Origin: an uncultured Bradyrhizobium sp.
GTDB taxonomy: Bacteria > Pseudomonadota > Alphaproteobacteria > Rhizobiales > Xanthobacteraceae
Direction of reading: 5' to 3'
Length of the DNA stretch: 64,000 nucleotides
NCBI RefSeq assembly: GCF_936943645.1
Contig: NZ_CAKZJO010000057.1
Coordinates: forward strand, 62,001 to 126,000
Shown one piece after another: positions 55,075 to 63,542 of the stretch. The first letter of the stretch is position 1; every line of letters starts with the position of its first letter. The notes under the pieces are model-generated. The model worked only from the letters and a program-made list of their open reading frames with translations. It ran no database searches and was not told the DNA's origin. A program made the translations under genes and the position numbers.

Positions 55075-57153
55075 ATGATGTCTTCTGCTCCCATCTCCAC
55101 CGCCCCTCAAGACGAACCCAAGAGGGTCGTGTTCGACGACCCGCATGGGGCTGCCGGCAACATGCAGGAAGCCGAGGTCACGCGCGTGCGCGCGCTTCGC
55201 GGCGCCTGGCGCTGGCTGCTGGTGGCCGCGACCGCGGCGACCATCCTGCTCTGCATCAACCAGCAATTCTCGCTCCGCTTCTTCATCGGCTACACCCAGC
55301 TCAACACGGAGTATTTCTATCTCCTGATCGCCCTGATGCTGCCGTTCACCTTCCTGATCTTCCCGGGCACCGAGCGCGCGCCGCTCGACCGCATTCCCTG
55401 GTATGATCTCGTCCTGTTCGTCGTGACCTTCGCCGCGGCGCTTCTGTTGATGTCGAACGTGCGGAAGGCTGCCGAGGCCGGCTGGGAATTCGGCGGGGCG
55501 CCGAACAACGTGATCGCCGCGGGCCTTGTGATGTGGGTGATGCTGATGGAGGCACTGCGCCGCACCGGCGGCTGGAGCCTGCTGCTCAGCGTGCTCCCCT
55601 TCACCGTCTATCCGCTGTTCGCCGAGGCCGGCTGGCTCGGGCCGTTCCGCGGCACGCAATCGACGGTCGAACAGGCAACCGCCTATCACGTGCTGTCTGG
55701 CGAGAGCCTGCTCGGCATTCCGATCCAGGCTTTTGCCGACACCGTGATCGGATTCCTGGTGTTCGGCACCGCGCTGATGATGACCGGCGCCGGTAAGTTC
55801 TTCATCAACCTCGCCTTCGCGCTGTGCGGCACGTTCCGGGGCGGCGCGGCGAAGGTCTGCATCTTCGCGAGCGGCCTGCTCGGCATGATGTCGGGCTCGA
55901 TCATCTCCAACGTGCTGACCGCCGGCACCATGACCATCCCGGTGATGAAGAAGAGCGGCTTCCGCGCCTCCTATGCCGGCGCCATCGAGGCCTGCGCCTC
56001 GACCGGCGCGGTGCTGGCGCCGCCGGTCATGGGCGCGACCGCCTTCGTGATCGCCCAGTTCCTCAACGTCAGCTATGCCGACGTCGCGCTCGCCGCGATC
56101 ATTCCGGCCGTGCTCTACTATATCGGCCTGTTCATGCAGGTGGACGCCTATGCCGCGCGCCACAAGCTGAAGGGCATTCCGCGCGCCGAGCTGCCGCGCA
56201 TCATGGATACGATCAAGGACGGCTGGTACTACGTCTTCGTGATCGCGCTCCTGATCGTGATGCTGCTCTACTTCAAGCGCGAGAGCCATGCCCCGTTCTA
56301 TGCGACAGCGCTGTTGCTGGTGCTCAACCAGCTCTTCTCCAAGGACACGCGCTGGACCTTTGCGACGATCGGCAAGTTCCTCGAGGTCAACGGCCGCACT
56401 TTCGTCGAGCTGGTCGGTATCCTCGCCGGCTGCGGTCTCCTGATCGGGGCATTCTCGATGACCGGTGTGGTGTCGAGCCTCGCCAACGACCTCTTGCACA
56501 TCGCCGGGGACAATCCGTTCCTGCTGCTCGCCATGTGCGCGCTGACCAGCCTCATTCTCGGCCTCGGGCTGACGACGACGGCCTGCTACATCTTTCTCGC
56601 CATCCTGGTCGCGCCCGCGCTGGAGAAGCTCGGGCTGAACAGGATGGCGGTGCACATGTTCATCTTCTATTGGGGCATGCTGTCGTCGATCACACCGCCG
56701 GTCGCGATCGCGTCCTTCGCAGCCGCAGGCATTGCCGGCTCGCCGGCGATGAAGACCGGCTGGGAATCGATGTGGGTCGGCAGCATCATCTATTTCATCC
56801 CGTTCTTCTTCGTGCTCAATCCGGCGCTGGTGCTGCAGGGGCCGAGCCCCTATTTGGCCGGCCTCGGCCTGATGGGGCTCGCCGCATTCGGCACGCTGTT
56901 CATCTGCGGCGGCATCCAGGGCTACCAGCCCTTCGTCGGTGACCTCCGCGGCACTGGCAGCCTGGAATGGCCGATCCGCGTGCTGCTGGTGATCGGCGGC
57001 TTCGTGGTGGCCACACCCGGCGGCGGGATCATGCCGCTGTCGCAGCTGCAGGTGACGCTGCTCGGGCTCGCGATCCTGCTGCCCACGATACTGATTGCCC
57101 TCTTGCTGGTAAGACGGCAGTCGCCCTTGCCGAACGGGTTGCGCGTGCCCTGA
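55075..57153 (+). CDS. TRAP transporter permease, fused DctQM (TAXI-type, 4TM-12TM)
   Basis: The 692-aa inner-membrane protein joins a small DctQ-like part (first four to five helices, about residues 45-170) with a DctM part. The DctM part has VFGTALMMTGAGKFFINLAFALCGTFRGGAAKVCIFASGLLGMMSGSIISNVLTAG and ACASTGAVLAPPVMGATAFVIAQF, both signatures of TAXI permeases. About 17 hydrophobic segments are visible. It is ion-driven uptake. ATGs at 55075 and 55078 both fit. The glutaminase gene starts 21 bp after the stop, indicating one transcript. Confidence 0.93.
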   Translation: MMSSAPISTAPQDEPKRVVFDDPHGAAGNMQEAEVTRVRALRGAWRWLLVAATAATILLCINQQFSLRFFIGYTQLNTEYFYLLIALMLPFTFLIFPGTERAPLDRIPWYDLVLFVVTFAAALLLMSNVRKAAEAGWEFGGAPNNVIAAGLVMWVMLMEALRRTGGWSLLLSVLPFTVYPLFAEAGWLGPFRGTQSTVEQATAYHVLSGESLLGIPIQAFADTVIGFLVFGTALMMTGAGKFFINLAFALCGTFRGGAAKVCIFASGLLGMMSGSIISNVLTAGTMTIPVMKKSGFRASYAGAIEACASTGAVLAPPVMGATAFVIAQFLNVSYADVALAAIIPAVLYYIGLFMQVDAYAARHKLKGIPRAELPRIMDTIKDGWYYVFVIALLIVMLLYFKRESHAPFYATALLLVLNQLFSKDTRWTFATIGKFLEVNGRTFVELVGILAGCGLLIGAFSMTGVVSSLANDLLHIAGDNPFLLLAMCALTSLILGLGLTTTACYIFLAILVAPALEKLGLNRMAVHMFIFYWGMLSSITPPVAIASFAAAGIAGSPAMKTGWESMWVGSIIYFIPFFFVLNPALVLQGPSPYLAGLGLMGLAAFGTLFICGGIQGYQPFVGDLRGTGSLEWPIRVLLVIGGFVVATPGGGIMPLSQLQVTLLGLAILLPTILIALLLVRRQSPLPNGLRVP

Positions 57154-57174
57154 TTGCGTTGCACAAGTGAGGCG

Positions 57175-59022
57175 ATGACACCGCCCTCGCCTCTCGCCGC
57201 CGCCTGGACCCGTTCGAAACCGCCCTTGCTGCGGTTTCTGGACAATTGCCTGAACGAATTCTCGGCCGAGACGTCGGGCCACGTCGCCGATTACATCCCG
57301 GAGCTGAGCAAGGCCGACCCTGCCTATTTTGGCATCAGCCTCGCCACCCTCGACGGCCACGTCTACGAGGTCGGCGACTCCAGGGTGCCCTTCACCATCC
57401 AGTCGATGTCGAAGCCGTTCGTGTTTGCGCTGGCGCTGGACCTGCTGGGCGCAGGCCGGGTCGAGAGCGCGATCGGCGTCGAGCCCTCGGGCGATCCCTT
57501 CAATTCGATCCGGCTCAACGCCGAGAACCATCCGTTCAACCCGATGGTCAATGCCGGCGCCATCGCCTGCACTGGCTTGATTTACGACCGCAAGGGCGCG
57601 GAGGCCTTCGAGCAGATCCGCCTCGCGCTCAGTCGTTTTGCCGGGCGCGACCTTGCCGTGGACGAGGCCGTCTACGCCTCGGAAAACCAGACCGGCGACC
57701 GCAACCGCGCTATCGGCTATCTCCTCAAGACCAATGCGGTGATCTCGGACAACGTCGCGGCCGTGCTCGACGTCTATTTCCGGCAATGCGCCGTGCTGGT
57801 CACCGCGCGCGACATCGCGGTGATGGCGGCAACGCTCGCCAATCGCGGCGTCAATCCGGTCACCGGCGAGCAGGTGCTGAGCGCTTACGCGATCTCGCGC
57901 ACCCTGTCCGTGATGACGTCCTCGGGCATGTACGACTATGCCGGCGAATGGATCTACCGGATCGGCATTCCCGCCAAGAGCGGTGTCGGCGGCGGCATCC
58001 TGGCGGCACTCCCTGCCCGGCTCGGCCTCGGCAGCTATTCGCCGAAGCTCGACAAGCACGGCAACAGCGTGCGCGGCATCAAGGTCTGCGAGGCGCTGTC
58101 CTCGCATTACGACCTGCACATGCTCAACCGCAGCGACGATGCCCGCAACGCCGTCATCGCCGATTACGACATCGGCAAGAGCCCGTCGCGCCGCGTGCGC
58201 CGGGCGCAGGAACGGGAGATCTTGGCCACACACGAGCAGGAGGTGCGGGTCATCGAGCTGGTCGGCACGTTGTCGCTGTCGGCCGTGGACTACGTCTCAC
58301 GGCGGCTGGCCGGGCGACCGCGGCCGCAAATCGTCGTGTTCGACCTGCACCGCGTCACCTCCACCACCCGCGCGGGCGCCCGGCTGATCGCCGAAGCGTT
58401 CGAGGAGCTCGCGGCGCTGAATGTCACCGTCGTGATTTCGGGCGTCAGGCGTGCTTCCAAGGAATGGGACTCGTTGCGGGAATGGACCGCCGAACTGAAG
58501 AACGTCCGCGACTTCTATCTGCTCGACACCGCGATCGAATGGGCCGAAGACCAGATCGTCTACCGCTATGGCGGCTCGATCGACTTTCACGAAACCACCG
58601 AGCTGGCCGAGCAGCCGCTGCTCGAGGGCATGAGCGAGGAAGAGCTGACCGACCTCGCCTCGATCTGCACGATCAGGACCTTTCAGTCCGGCGCGAAGAT
58701 CCTCACCAGCGGCGATCCCGCCGACTCCCTGTTCTTCCTGCGCAGCGGCGCGGTGCACGTCACCTTGCCCGACGGCGTGCGCCTGGCGACGCTCACCGCC
58801 GGTATGGCCTTTGGCGAAATGGCGCTGCTGGAGCCGACGCGCTCGGCCGACGTGTTTGCAGACATGGCAGCGACCGCGTTCGAGGTTCCGCTGAGGGATT
58901 TTGAGCGCTTCCGCAAGCAGCACCCCCGCGCCAGCGAGCGCGTCATGCGCAACCTGGCGCAGCTCCTCGCCGACCGCCTGATCGTCGCCAATGCGAAGGT
59001 GGACATTCTGACGTCGACGTGA
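57175..59022 (+). CDS. Glutaminase with C-terminal STAS and cyclic-nucleotide-binding domains
   Basis: The 615-aa cytoplasmic protein is a three-domain fusion. Residues 12-317 are a serine-dependent (beta-lactamase-fold) glutaminase, converting glutamine to glutamate and ammonia: catalytic S77-x-x-K80 in IQSMSKPF, N126 in NPMVNAGAI, ENQTGDRNRAIGYL (E170, N177) and YAGEWIYRIGIPAKSGVGGGI. About 355-465 is a STAS-like domain (VIELVGTLSLSAVDYVSRRL). 483-605 is a cNMP-binding fold with GMAFGEMALLEPTRSADV, holding the FGE and R-S-A ligand contacts. The ordinary enzyme is about 310 aa. It starts 21 bp after the TAXI permease, suggesting glutamine/glutamate uptake and use. Confidence 0.93.
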   Translation: MTPPSPLAAAWTRSKPPLLRFLDNCLNEFSAETSGHVADYIPELSKADPAYFGISLATLDGHVYEVGDSRVPFTIQSMSKPFVFALALDLLGAGRVESAIGVEPSGDPFNSIRLNAENHPFNPMVNAGAIACTGLIYDRKGAEAFEQIRLALSRFAGRDLAVDEAVYASENQTGDRNRAIGYLLKTNAVISDNVAAVLDVYFRQCAVLVTARDIAVMAATLANRGVNPVTGEQVLSAYAISRTLSVMTSSGMYDYAGEWIYRIGIPAKSGVGGGILAALPARLGLGSYSPKLDKHGNSVRGIKVCEALSSHYDLHMLNRSDDARNAVIADYDIGKSPSRRVRRAQEREILATHEQEVRVIELVGTLSLSAVDYVSRRLAGRPRPQIVVFDLHRVTSTTRAGARLIAEAFEELAALNVTVVISGVRRASKEWDSLREWTAELKNVRDFYLLDTAIEWAEDQIVYRYGGSIDFHETTELAEQPLLEGMSEEELTDLASICTIRTFQSGAKILTSGDPADSLFFLRSGAVHVTLPDGVRLATLTAGMAFGEMALLEPTRSADVFADMAATAFEVPLRDFERFRKQHPRASERVMRNLAQLLADRLIVANAKVDILTST

Positions 59023-59027
59023 GCGGC

Positions 59028-59330
59028 CTACCGGCTCGCCGCCTCGCTCAGCCGCCGCTTGATCTTCGCCGCACTCCTGTCGAGCAGCTCGGACGGCTGC
59101 TGGCCGGTGGCCGCGCACAGGCAGGCCCAGTAGTAGACGACATCGCCGAGTTCATCGACAAGGCCTGCCTTGTCGAGCCAGTCGTCGCGCAGCAGCTTCT
59201 TGATGTGCTCGGCGACCTCGCCGGCCTCACCGGCGAGGCCGAGCCCGAGATAGGACAGCCGCTCGTTGGACGGATGCTCATCGACCTTGGCAATGGTTGC
59301 GGCCCATGCCGCGTATTCGTCGATTGTCAT
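59028..59330 (-). CDS. MazG-like nucleotide pyrophosphohydrolase
   Basis: The 100-aa product has GLAGEAGEVAEHIKKLLRDD followed by DKAGLVDELGDVVYYW, the EAGE...ELGD metal-binding pattern of the all-alpha MazG/dUTPase-like NTP pyrophosphatases, here a single short domain. Such proteins hydrolyse noncanonical or excess NTPs. I use the ATG at 59330 because GAGGG is at good spacing; 59336 is possible. It converges on the glutaminase gene with 5 bp between stops. Confidence 0.85.
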   Translation of the reverse strand: MTIDEYAAWAATIAKVDEHPSNERLSYLGLGLAGEAGEVAEHIKKLLRDDWLDKAGLVDELGDVVYYWACLCAATGQQPSELLDRSAAKIKRRLSEAASR

Positions 59331-59356
59331 CGGCATCCCTCGCCGTGTCTTTGGGG

Positions 59357-59884
59357 TCAGCCTACCACGTCGGTGACCGGCTGGAGGTCGATCTCGAACG
59401 TCTCCAGGAATTTCGAGGTCATGATGTAGAAGCCGACCGAGAGCTGCAGCTCGACCAGGGCGGCTGGCGTCAGCTTCGACGCGATCGCCTTGAAGGTCGC
59501 GTCCGTCGGCTTCTTCAGCTTGACGATCTCGTCGGTGAAGGCGAGCGCGGCGCGCTGCACCTCATCGAAGCAGGTCGCGGCCTGCCAGTTCTCGAGCGCC
59601 TCGTTCTGCGCGTCCGTGACGCCGACATTCTTGCCGATGCGCTTGTGCGCGACGATCTCGTAAGGCGCCTCGCACAGAATGCCGGTGCGCGTGATCGCGA
59701 GCTCGCGCACGATGGGATCGAGCTCGCCCTTGTGGCGGATCGCACCGCCCAAGCGGCAGTACTGCTCGAAATAGCTCGGCGAGTGCGCCATCATCCGGAA
59801 GATGTTGGCGTTGCGGTTCTTGTCGAGGATTTCGCAGGTGCGGTCGGAGGCCTTGGACGGGTCGCTGTAGTTGATGCGGGCCAT
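59357..59884 (-). CDS. Carboxymuconolactone decarboxylase family protein
   Basis: The 175-aa product is an AhpD-fold protein with IVRELAITRTGILCEAPYEIVAHKRIGKNVGVTDAQ, where the usual CxxC reads CEAPYEI, so only one Cys remains, and the E-x-x-x-H follow-on is present. Members are gamma-carboxymuconolactone decarboxylases or related hydrolytic or redox proteins. I use the ATG at 59884 with AGGAAAA upstream. A MazG-like gene follows on the same strand 26 bp later. The substrate is unknown. Confidence 0.85.
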   Translation of the reverse strand: MARINYSDPSKASDRTCEILDKNRNANIFRMMAHSPSYFEQYCRLGGAIRHKGELDPIVRELAITRTGILCEAPYEIVAHKRIGKNVGVTDAQNEALENWQAATCFDEVQRAALAFTDEIVKLKKPTDATFKAIASKLTPAALVELQLSVGFYIMTSKFLETFEIDLQPVTDVVG

Positions 59885-60155
59885 GATTTTCCTGAAGTTT
59901 TCCCTGAATTTTGATGCTTTTTGTCGTCGTCCGCGCAAGTTCCCAAAGACTCTATTCGCGCGAGGACGCCGGAGCAACATCATCGAGTCAAATTGCCGCC
60001 GCATTGCTGATCGACCTTGAGACAGTCGATATTCGCCGTGTGGGGACAAATCGCGGTGAGTACTCGCAAATGGGGTGTTCCGAGTAAAACAATTGGCCGT
60101 CGGGTGCGCTAGCCGCACAACGATGAGTCACGCCCAAGTCTAGGGAGAAAAAGGC

Positions 60156-60257
60156 ATGAAGGAAGCCACCAAGGGGGCGGCCTCGGGAGCGCTCGCGCAT
60201 ATGCTGGCGGTGACGGCGATGCTCGTCATCGCTAGCATCTTGTTCTACGGGCGTTGA
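60156..60257 (+). CDS. Small membrane protein, 33 aa
   Basis: A short frame with AGGGAGAAAAAGG directly upstream encodes MKEATKGAASGALAHM followed by a hydrophobic helix (LAVTAMLVIASILFYGR), ending in Arg. The sequence is an ordinary small single-pass protein with a positive C-terminus. It lies in a 480-bp gap between divergently placed minus-strand genes and reads on the plus strand. No homology is recognised, but the site and coding pattern are good. The upstream gap to 59885 holds no other feature. Confidence 0.55.
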   Translation: MKEATKGAASGALAHMLAVTAMLVIASILFYGR

Positions 60258-60277
60258 GTTCAGAGTTTTAGCGTTTT

Positions 60278-60359
60278 CGTCATTCCGGGGTGGCCCTCGC
60301 ACAGGCCAGGCCCAGAATACCCGTTCCAGGCTCGGTCCTATGACCGCCCCCGAATGACG
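60278..60359. repeat. Degenerate palindromic repeat (GTCATTCCGGGG type)
   Basis: CGTCATTCCGGGG on the left and CCCCCGAATGACG on the right are mirrored, with a long loop. It resembles the repeat at 4774-4812 and lies between the small ORF and the DUF35 gene's stop. Confidence 0.5.
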
Positions 60360-60366
60360 AATCCCG

Positions 60367-60726
60367 TTACGTTTCCTTCGCGAAGAACGGCACGAGTTTT
60401 CCGGCAAACGGCTTGAAGCTCACGACAACCGAATCGCCGATGGCGAGATCGTTCCCGCCGTGCGCCATCATGCGGAACCCTTCCGCGCAATCGACCAGCA
60501 GGATGTTGTAGGGCACGTGCGCCCGTGTCTCGGGCGTGGCGGCGCGGCAGACCAGCGAGGTGGCGTAGACCTTGCCCTTGCCGCTGGCGCGCTGCTCGCG
60601 CGGATCCGATTCGCCGCAAGCCGCGCAGAAGGCGCGATGGAAATACTGCACATGCCCGCATGAGCTGCAGGTCTGGTAGGTGATGGCCTCTTCACCCTTG
60701 GTCCAGTCGGCCAGACGCTCGCTCAT
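60367..60726 (-). CDS. DUF35-type zinc-ribbon OB-fold protein, partner of the thiolase-like gene
   Basis: The 119-aa product has a zinc ribbon with C20-x2-C23 and C34-x2-C37 (TCSSCGHVQYFHRAFCAACG), then an OB-fold (GKGKVYATSLVCRA, PYNILLVDCAEGFRMMAHGGN). DUF35 proteins form obligate complexes with thiolase-like partners, as in ChsH2-Ltp2 and HMG-CoA-synthase-like acetyltransferases. The ATG overlaps the thiolase-like gene's TGA (ATGA), indicating equal, coupled expression. Confidence 0.9.
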   Translation of the reverse strand: MSERLADWTKGEEAITYQTCSSCGHVQYFHRAFCAACGESDPREQRASGKGKVYATSLVCRAATPETRAHVPYNILLVDCAEGFRMMAHGGNDLAIGDSVVVSFKPFAGKLVPFFAKET

Positions 60727-61859
60727 CGCACCCGCTCCAGGAACATGCTCACATGGGACGACAGCACGCCGCCGTCGCCATGCAGCAGCGCGACGGAGGC
60801 GTCGCGCACCTGCCGATCGGCCGCCCGCCCCGTCATCTGCAAATGCGCCTCGACCAGATGCGCCATGGCGCCGCCGACGCCGCAATGACCGTAGCTGAGT
60901 AGCCCGCCATGGGTATTCAGCGGCATGGCACCATCGCGACCGAAATGTCCCGCGCGCACCCGCGCGGCCGCCTCGCCGCGACCGGCAAGACCGAGGTCTT
61001 CGAGCAGCATCGCGAGCGTGATGGTGAAACTGTCGTAGATGGCGGTGTAGCGCACGTCGGAGATCGCAAGACCGGTTTGCTTCTTCGCACGCGCGATGGA
61101 AATCTCTGCACCGAGCTCGCTCAAGCCTGGTGCGGCCGTGACATGCTGATGCGTGTGAGCCTGCGCGCAGCCGCGGATGCTTACGCCCGCCTCGCCGGTC
61201 CGCTCGCGGCTGATGACGAAGGCAGCGCCGCCGTCCGACACCGGACAGCAATCGAGCAGCTTCAGCGGCATCGCCACAGGCTTCGAGGCCATGACGTCGG
61301 CAACCGTGATGGGATCGTGGAATTGCGCGCCGGGATGGGTGCAGGCATGGGCACGCATCAGCACCGCGAACTCGGCGAGATCTTCTTCGCTCACGCCATA
61401 TTCGTGCATGTACCTGTTGGCAACGAGGCCGTAATAAGCGGGAATGGTCGGCCCCAGCGGCACTTCGTGGTCGGGATGGCCGACCTGCGCCAGCGCCTGG
61501 ATCGAGGCATCGCGGCTCTGCCCGGTGAGGCGGTTCTCGCCGGCGACGACAAGCACGTTGCGGCAGACACCCGATACGACGAGATGATGGGCCAGCATCG
61601 TCATCGCAAGGCCTGTGGCGCCGCCGCCCTGCACGGCGTGGGCGTAGGACGGGCGGATGCCAAAGTGCTCAGCGAAGACGGTGGCAAGCATGATGTGCGG
61701 CGAGACCGTGGAGTAGCCGCAGAGGATGCCGTCGATCTCGCTGCGCTTGAGGCCGGCATCGTCGAGCGCGGCTTGCGCGGCCTTGCTCATGAGGTCGAGC
61801 GAGGACGAGCCCTCATGCTTGCCGAAGGACGTGAGGCCGACGCCGGTGATGAAGCTCAT
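60723..61859 (-). CDS. Thiolase-like (SCP-x/Ltp2-type) protein lacking the nucleophilic Cys
   Basis: The 378-aa product has a thiolase fold, but the nucleophile loop reads AVQGGGATGLAM (75-86), with G80 at the place of the Cys. The later site reads HGGLLSYGHCGVGGAMAHL, and AIYDSFTITLAMLLEDLGL is the mid motif. Cys-less SCP-x thiolases partnered with DUF35 proteins, such as Ltp2, are retro-aldolases removing steroid side chains with tyrosines as catalytic residues; tyrosines in IYDSF and SYGH fit. The substrate here is unknown. The CaiB gene is 28 bp upstream. Confidence 0.85.
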   Translation of the reverse strand: MSFITGVGLTSFGKHEGSSSLDLMSKAAQAALDDAGLKRSEIDGILCGYSTVSPHIMLATVFAEHFGIRPSYAHAVQGGGATGLAMTMLAHHLVVSGVCRNVLVVAGENRLTGQSRDASIQALAQVGHPDHEVPLGPTIPAYYGLVANRYMHEYGVSEEDLAEFAVLMRAHACTHPGAQFHDPITVADVMASKPVAMPLKLLDCCPVSDGGAAFVISRERTGEAGVSIRGCAQAHTHQHVTAAPGLSELGAEISIARAKKQTGLAISDVRYTAIYDSFTITLAMLLEDLGLAGRGEAAARVRAGHFGRDGAMPLNTHGGLLSYGHCGVGGAMAHLVEAHLQMTGRAADRQVRDASVALLHGDGGVLSSHVSMFLERVR

Positions 61860-61887
61860 GCTTTCTCCTCCTCGTCATTCCGATCCC

Positions 61888-63087
61888 CTACTCCGGCGCC
61901 GAGCGCGTGACGCCGTCGCGGACCATGGCGGCGATGTCGTCGGCCGAATAACCGATCTCGCGAAGAATCTCCGCGCCGTGCTCGTTGAGCCGGGGCGCCA
62001 GTCGCACCGGCTCGGCCTCGGTCTCCGACCAGGTCGCCGTCACCTTCATGCTGCGGATCGCCCCTTCGGTCGGATGCGTCACCACAGGAAAGAAGCCGGT
62101 CGCCTCCAGATGCTCGTCATGCAGGATGGAGCCGAGGTCGTGCATCGGCATGACAGGCACGTCGGCCTTGGTGAGCAGATCGATCCATTCGGCCGTGGTG
62201 CGCGTCTCGAAGATGCGGGCGAGTTCGGCGTAGACGACGTCGATATTCGCGGCGCGGCCGGCGAAGGTGGCGAACTTCGGATCGGCGCGGAGATCCTCGC
62301 GGCTAGTTGCCTTGAAGAAATTCTCCCACTGCTTGTCGTTGTAGACGATGACGCTGAGATAGCCGTCCGAGGTCTTGTAGGGCCTGCGGTCGCGCGAGAG
62401 GTGGCGGGCATAGCCGCCCTTGTCGAGCGGCGGCTCGTAGGTGAGCCCGCCCATGTGGTCGCCCATGACGAAGCCGGCCATGGTCTCGAACATCGGGATA
62501 TCCACGCGCTGGCCACGCCCGGTGCGGTCGCGGTGCACGAGGCTGGCACAGATCGCGCCGACCGCGGTGAGGCCGACGATGCGGTCGACCAGCGCGTTGG
62601 GCACATAACGCGGCACGCCGTCGCCGGTCTGCGCCATCAGCGCGGGCAGCGCGGTCGCGCCCTGGATCAGATCGTCATAGGCGGGCTTTGCCGCATAGGG
62701 CCCGTCCTGTCCGAATCCGAACACGCCGGCATAGACGAGGCGCGGATTGACGGCGGAGACGACGTCGTAGCCGAGCTGCAGCCGCGCCATCGCCTGCGGA
62801 CGGACGTTATAGACCAGCACGTCGGCGTCCTTCAAAAGCCGCAGCACGGCCTCGCGCCCGGCAGGCTTCTTCAGATCGAGGCAGATCGAGCGCTTGCTGC
62901 GGTTGGTGTTGAGGAACACCGGGCCCATGCCGGCATGCCGCATCGGGCCGATCAGGCGGGTGACATCGCCGTCGAGCGATTCCACCTTGATGACATCTGC
63001 GCCGTAATCGCCGAGCATCTGGGTCGCATAGGGCCCCATCAGCACGGTGGTCATGTCGATGACCTTGATGCCCTTCAGCGGCCCCAT
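61888..63087 (-). CDS. CaiB/BaiF (family III) CoA-transferase
   Basis: The 399-aa product has MGPLKGIKVIDMTTVLMGPYATQMLGDYGADVIKVE at the start, FLNTNRSKRSICLDLKKPAG, and catalytic Asp (138 or 139) in PAYDDLIQG. These enzymes move CoA between carboxylic acids without ATP. It lies upstream of the thiolase-like/DUF35 pair on the same strand with 28 bp between, so it probably activates their substrate. No formyl- or oxalate-pathway genes are nearby. Confidence 0.92.
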   Translation of the reverse strand: MGPLKGIKVIDMTTVLMGPYATQMLGDYGADVIKVESLDGDVTRLIGPMRHAGMGPVFLNTNRSKRSICLDLKKPAGREAVLRLLKDADVLVYNVRPQAMARLQLGYDVVSAVNPRLVYAGVFGFGQDGPYAAKPAYDDLIQGATALPALMAQTGDGVPRYVPNALVDRIVGLTAVGAICASLVHRDRTGRGQRVDIPMFETMAGFVMGDHMGGLTYEPPLDKGGYARHLSRDRRPYKTSDGYLSVIVYNDKQWENFFKATSREDLRADPKFATFAGRAANIDVVYAELARIFETRTTAEWIDLLTKADVPVMPMHDLGSILHDEHLEATGFFPVVTHPTEGAIRSMKVTATWSETEAEPVRLAPRLNEHGAEILREIGYSADDIAAMVRDGVTRSAPE

Positions 63088-63213
63088 CGTTCGCTCCCGA
63101 TTGCGCAGGCGCCAAGGCGCGGCCCCGCGATTTCGGTCAGCTAAAGGCAGTGATGCCGCGCGCGCAAGGGCGGCCGGCGTATGGCCGCATGCGTCGCGCG
63201 GTGATATCGGCCG

Positions 63214-63420
63214 CTATTTCTTCTGGCGGGATTCGCGGATCTTGAGCAGCCGGTCGAGCTCTTCGTTCTGCTGGCTGATCCGGTCGGCGATACGCGACTC
63301 GTTCTGTTCGCCCGAAGCGGCCGCGGCCTGCTCGATGAGCTGGCGAATATTGTCCTCAAGGATCGCAATACGGTCGTTGAGTGCGTCCATCGACAGCGAG
63401 TCTTCGTAGTCAGTGCTCAT
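63214..63420 (-). CDS. Hypothetical 68-aa coiled-coil protein
   Basis: Not recognised. The product is highly charged and helical (SMDALNDRIAILEDNIRQLIEQ and RISQQNEELDRLLKIRESRQ), suggesting a short coiled coil that could dimerise. GGAAAAGC precedes the ATG at 63420. It lies between the CaiB gene and a dispersed repeat with its own likely promoter. It is close in style to other small rhizobial conserved helical proteins. Confidence 0.65.
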   Translation of the reverse strand: MSTDYEDSLSMDALNDRIAILEDNIRQLIEQAAAASGEQNESRIADRISQQNEELDRLLKIRESRQKK

Positions 63421-63447
63421 GATGCTTTTCCGCCAATCAATCAGGAG

Positions 63448-63538
63448 CCGTAGGGTGGGCCAAGCGAGGCAGGCCCACCATGATCTAACGCAAGGAAGGC
63501 GGTGGGCACGGCACCTTGGCGCCTTTGCCCACCCTGCA
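63448..63538. repeat. Dispersed repeat (CCGTAGGGTGGGC / GTGGGCACGGC type)
   Basis: CCGTAGGGTGGGCCAAG followed by GTGGGCACGGC and GCCCACCCTGC matches the words at 29645-29775. It separates the coiled-coil gene from the terminal thiolase gene. Confidence 0.65.
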
Positions 63539-63542
63539 AGGC

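Noticed and set aside
55048..58233. 1061-codon open frame on the minus strand opposite the TRAP permease and glutaminase
   Set aside because: It is antisense to two clear protein genes, is rich in R, G, A, D, Q and H with no domain, and has no ribosome-binding site. High GC3 on the sense strand keeps the opposite frame open.
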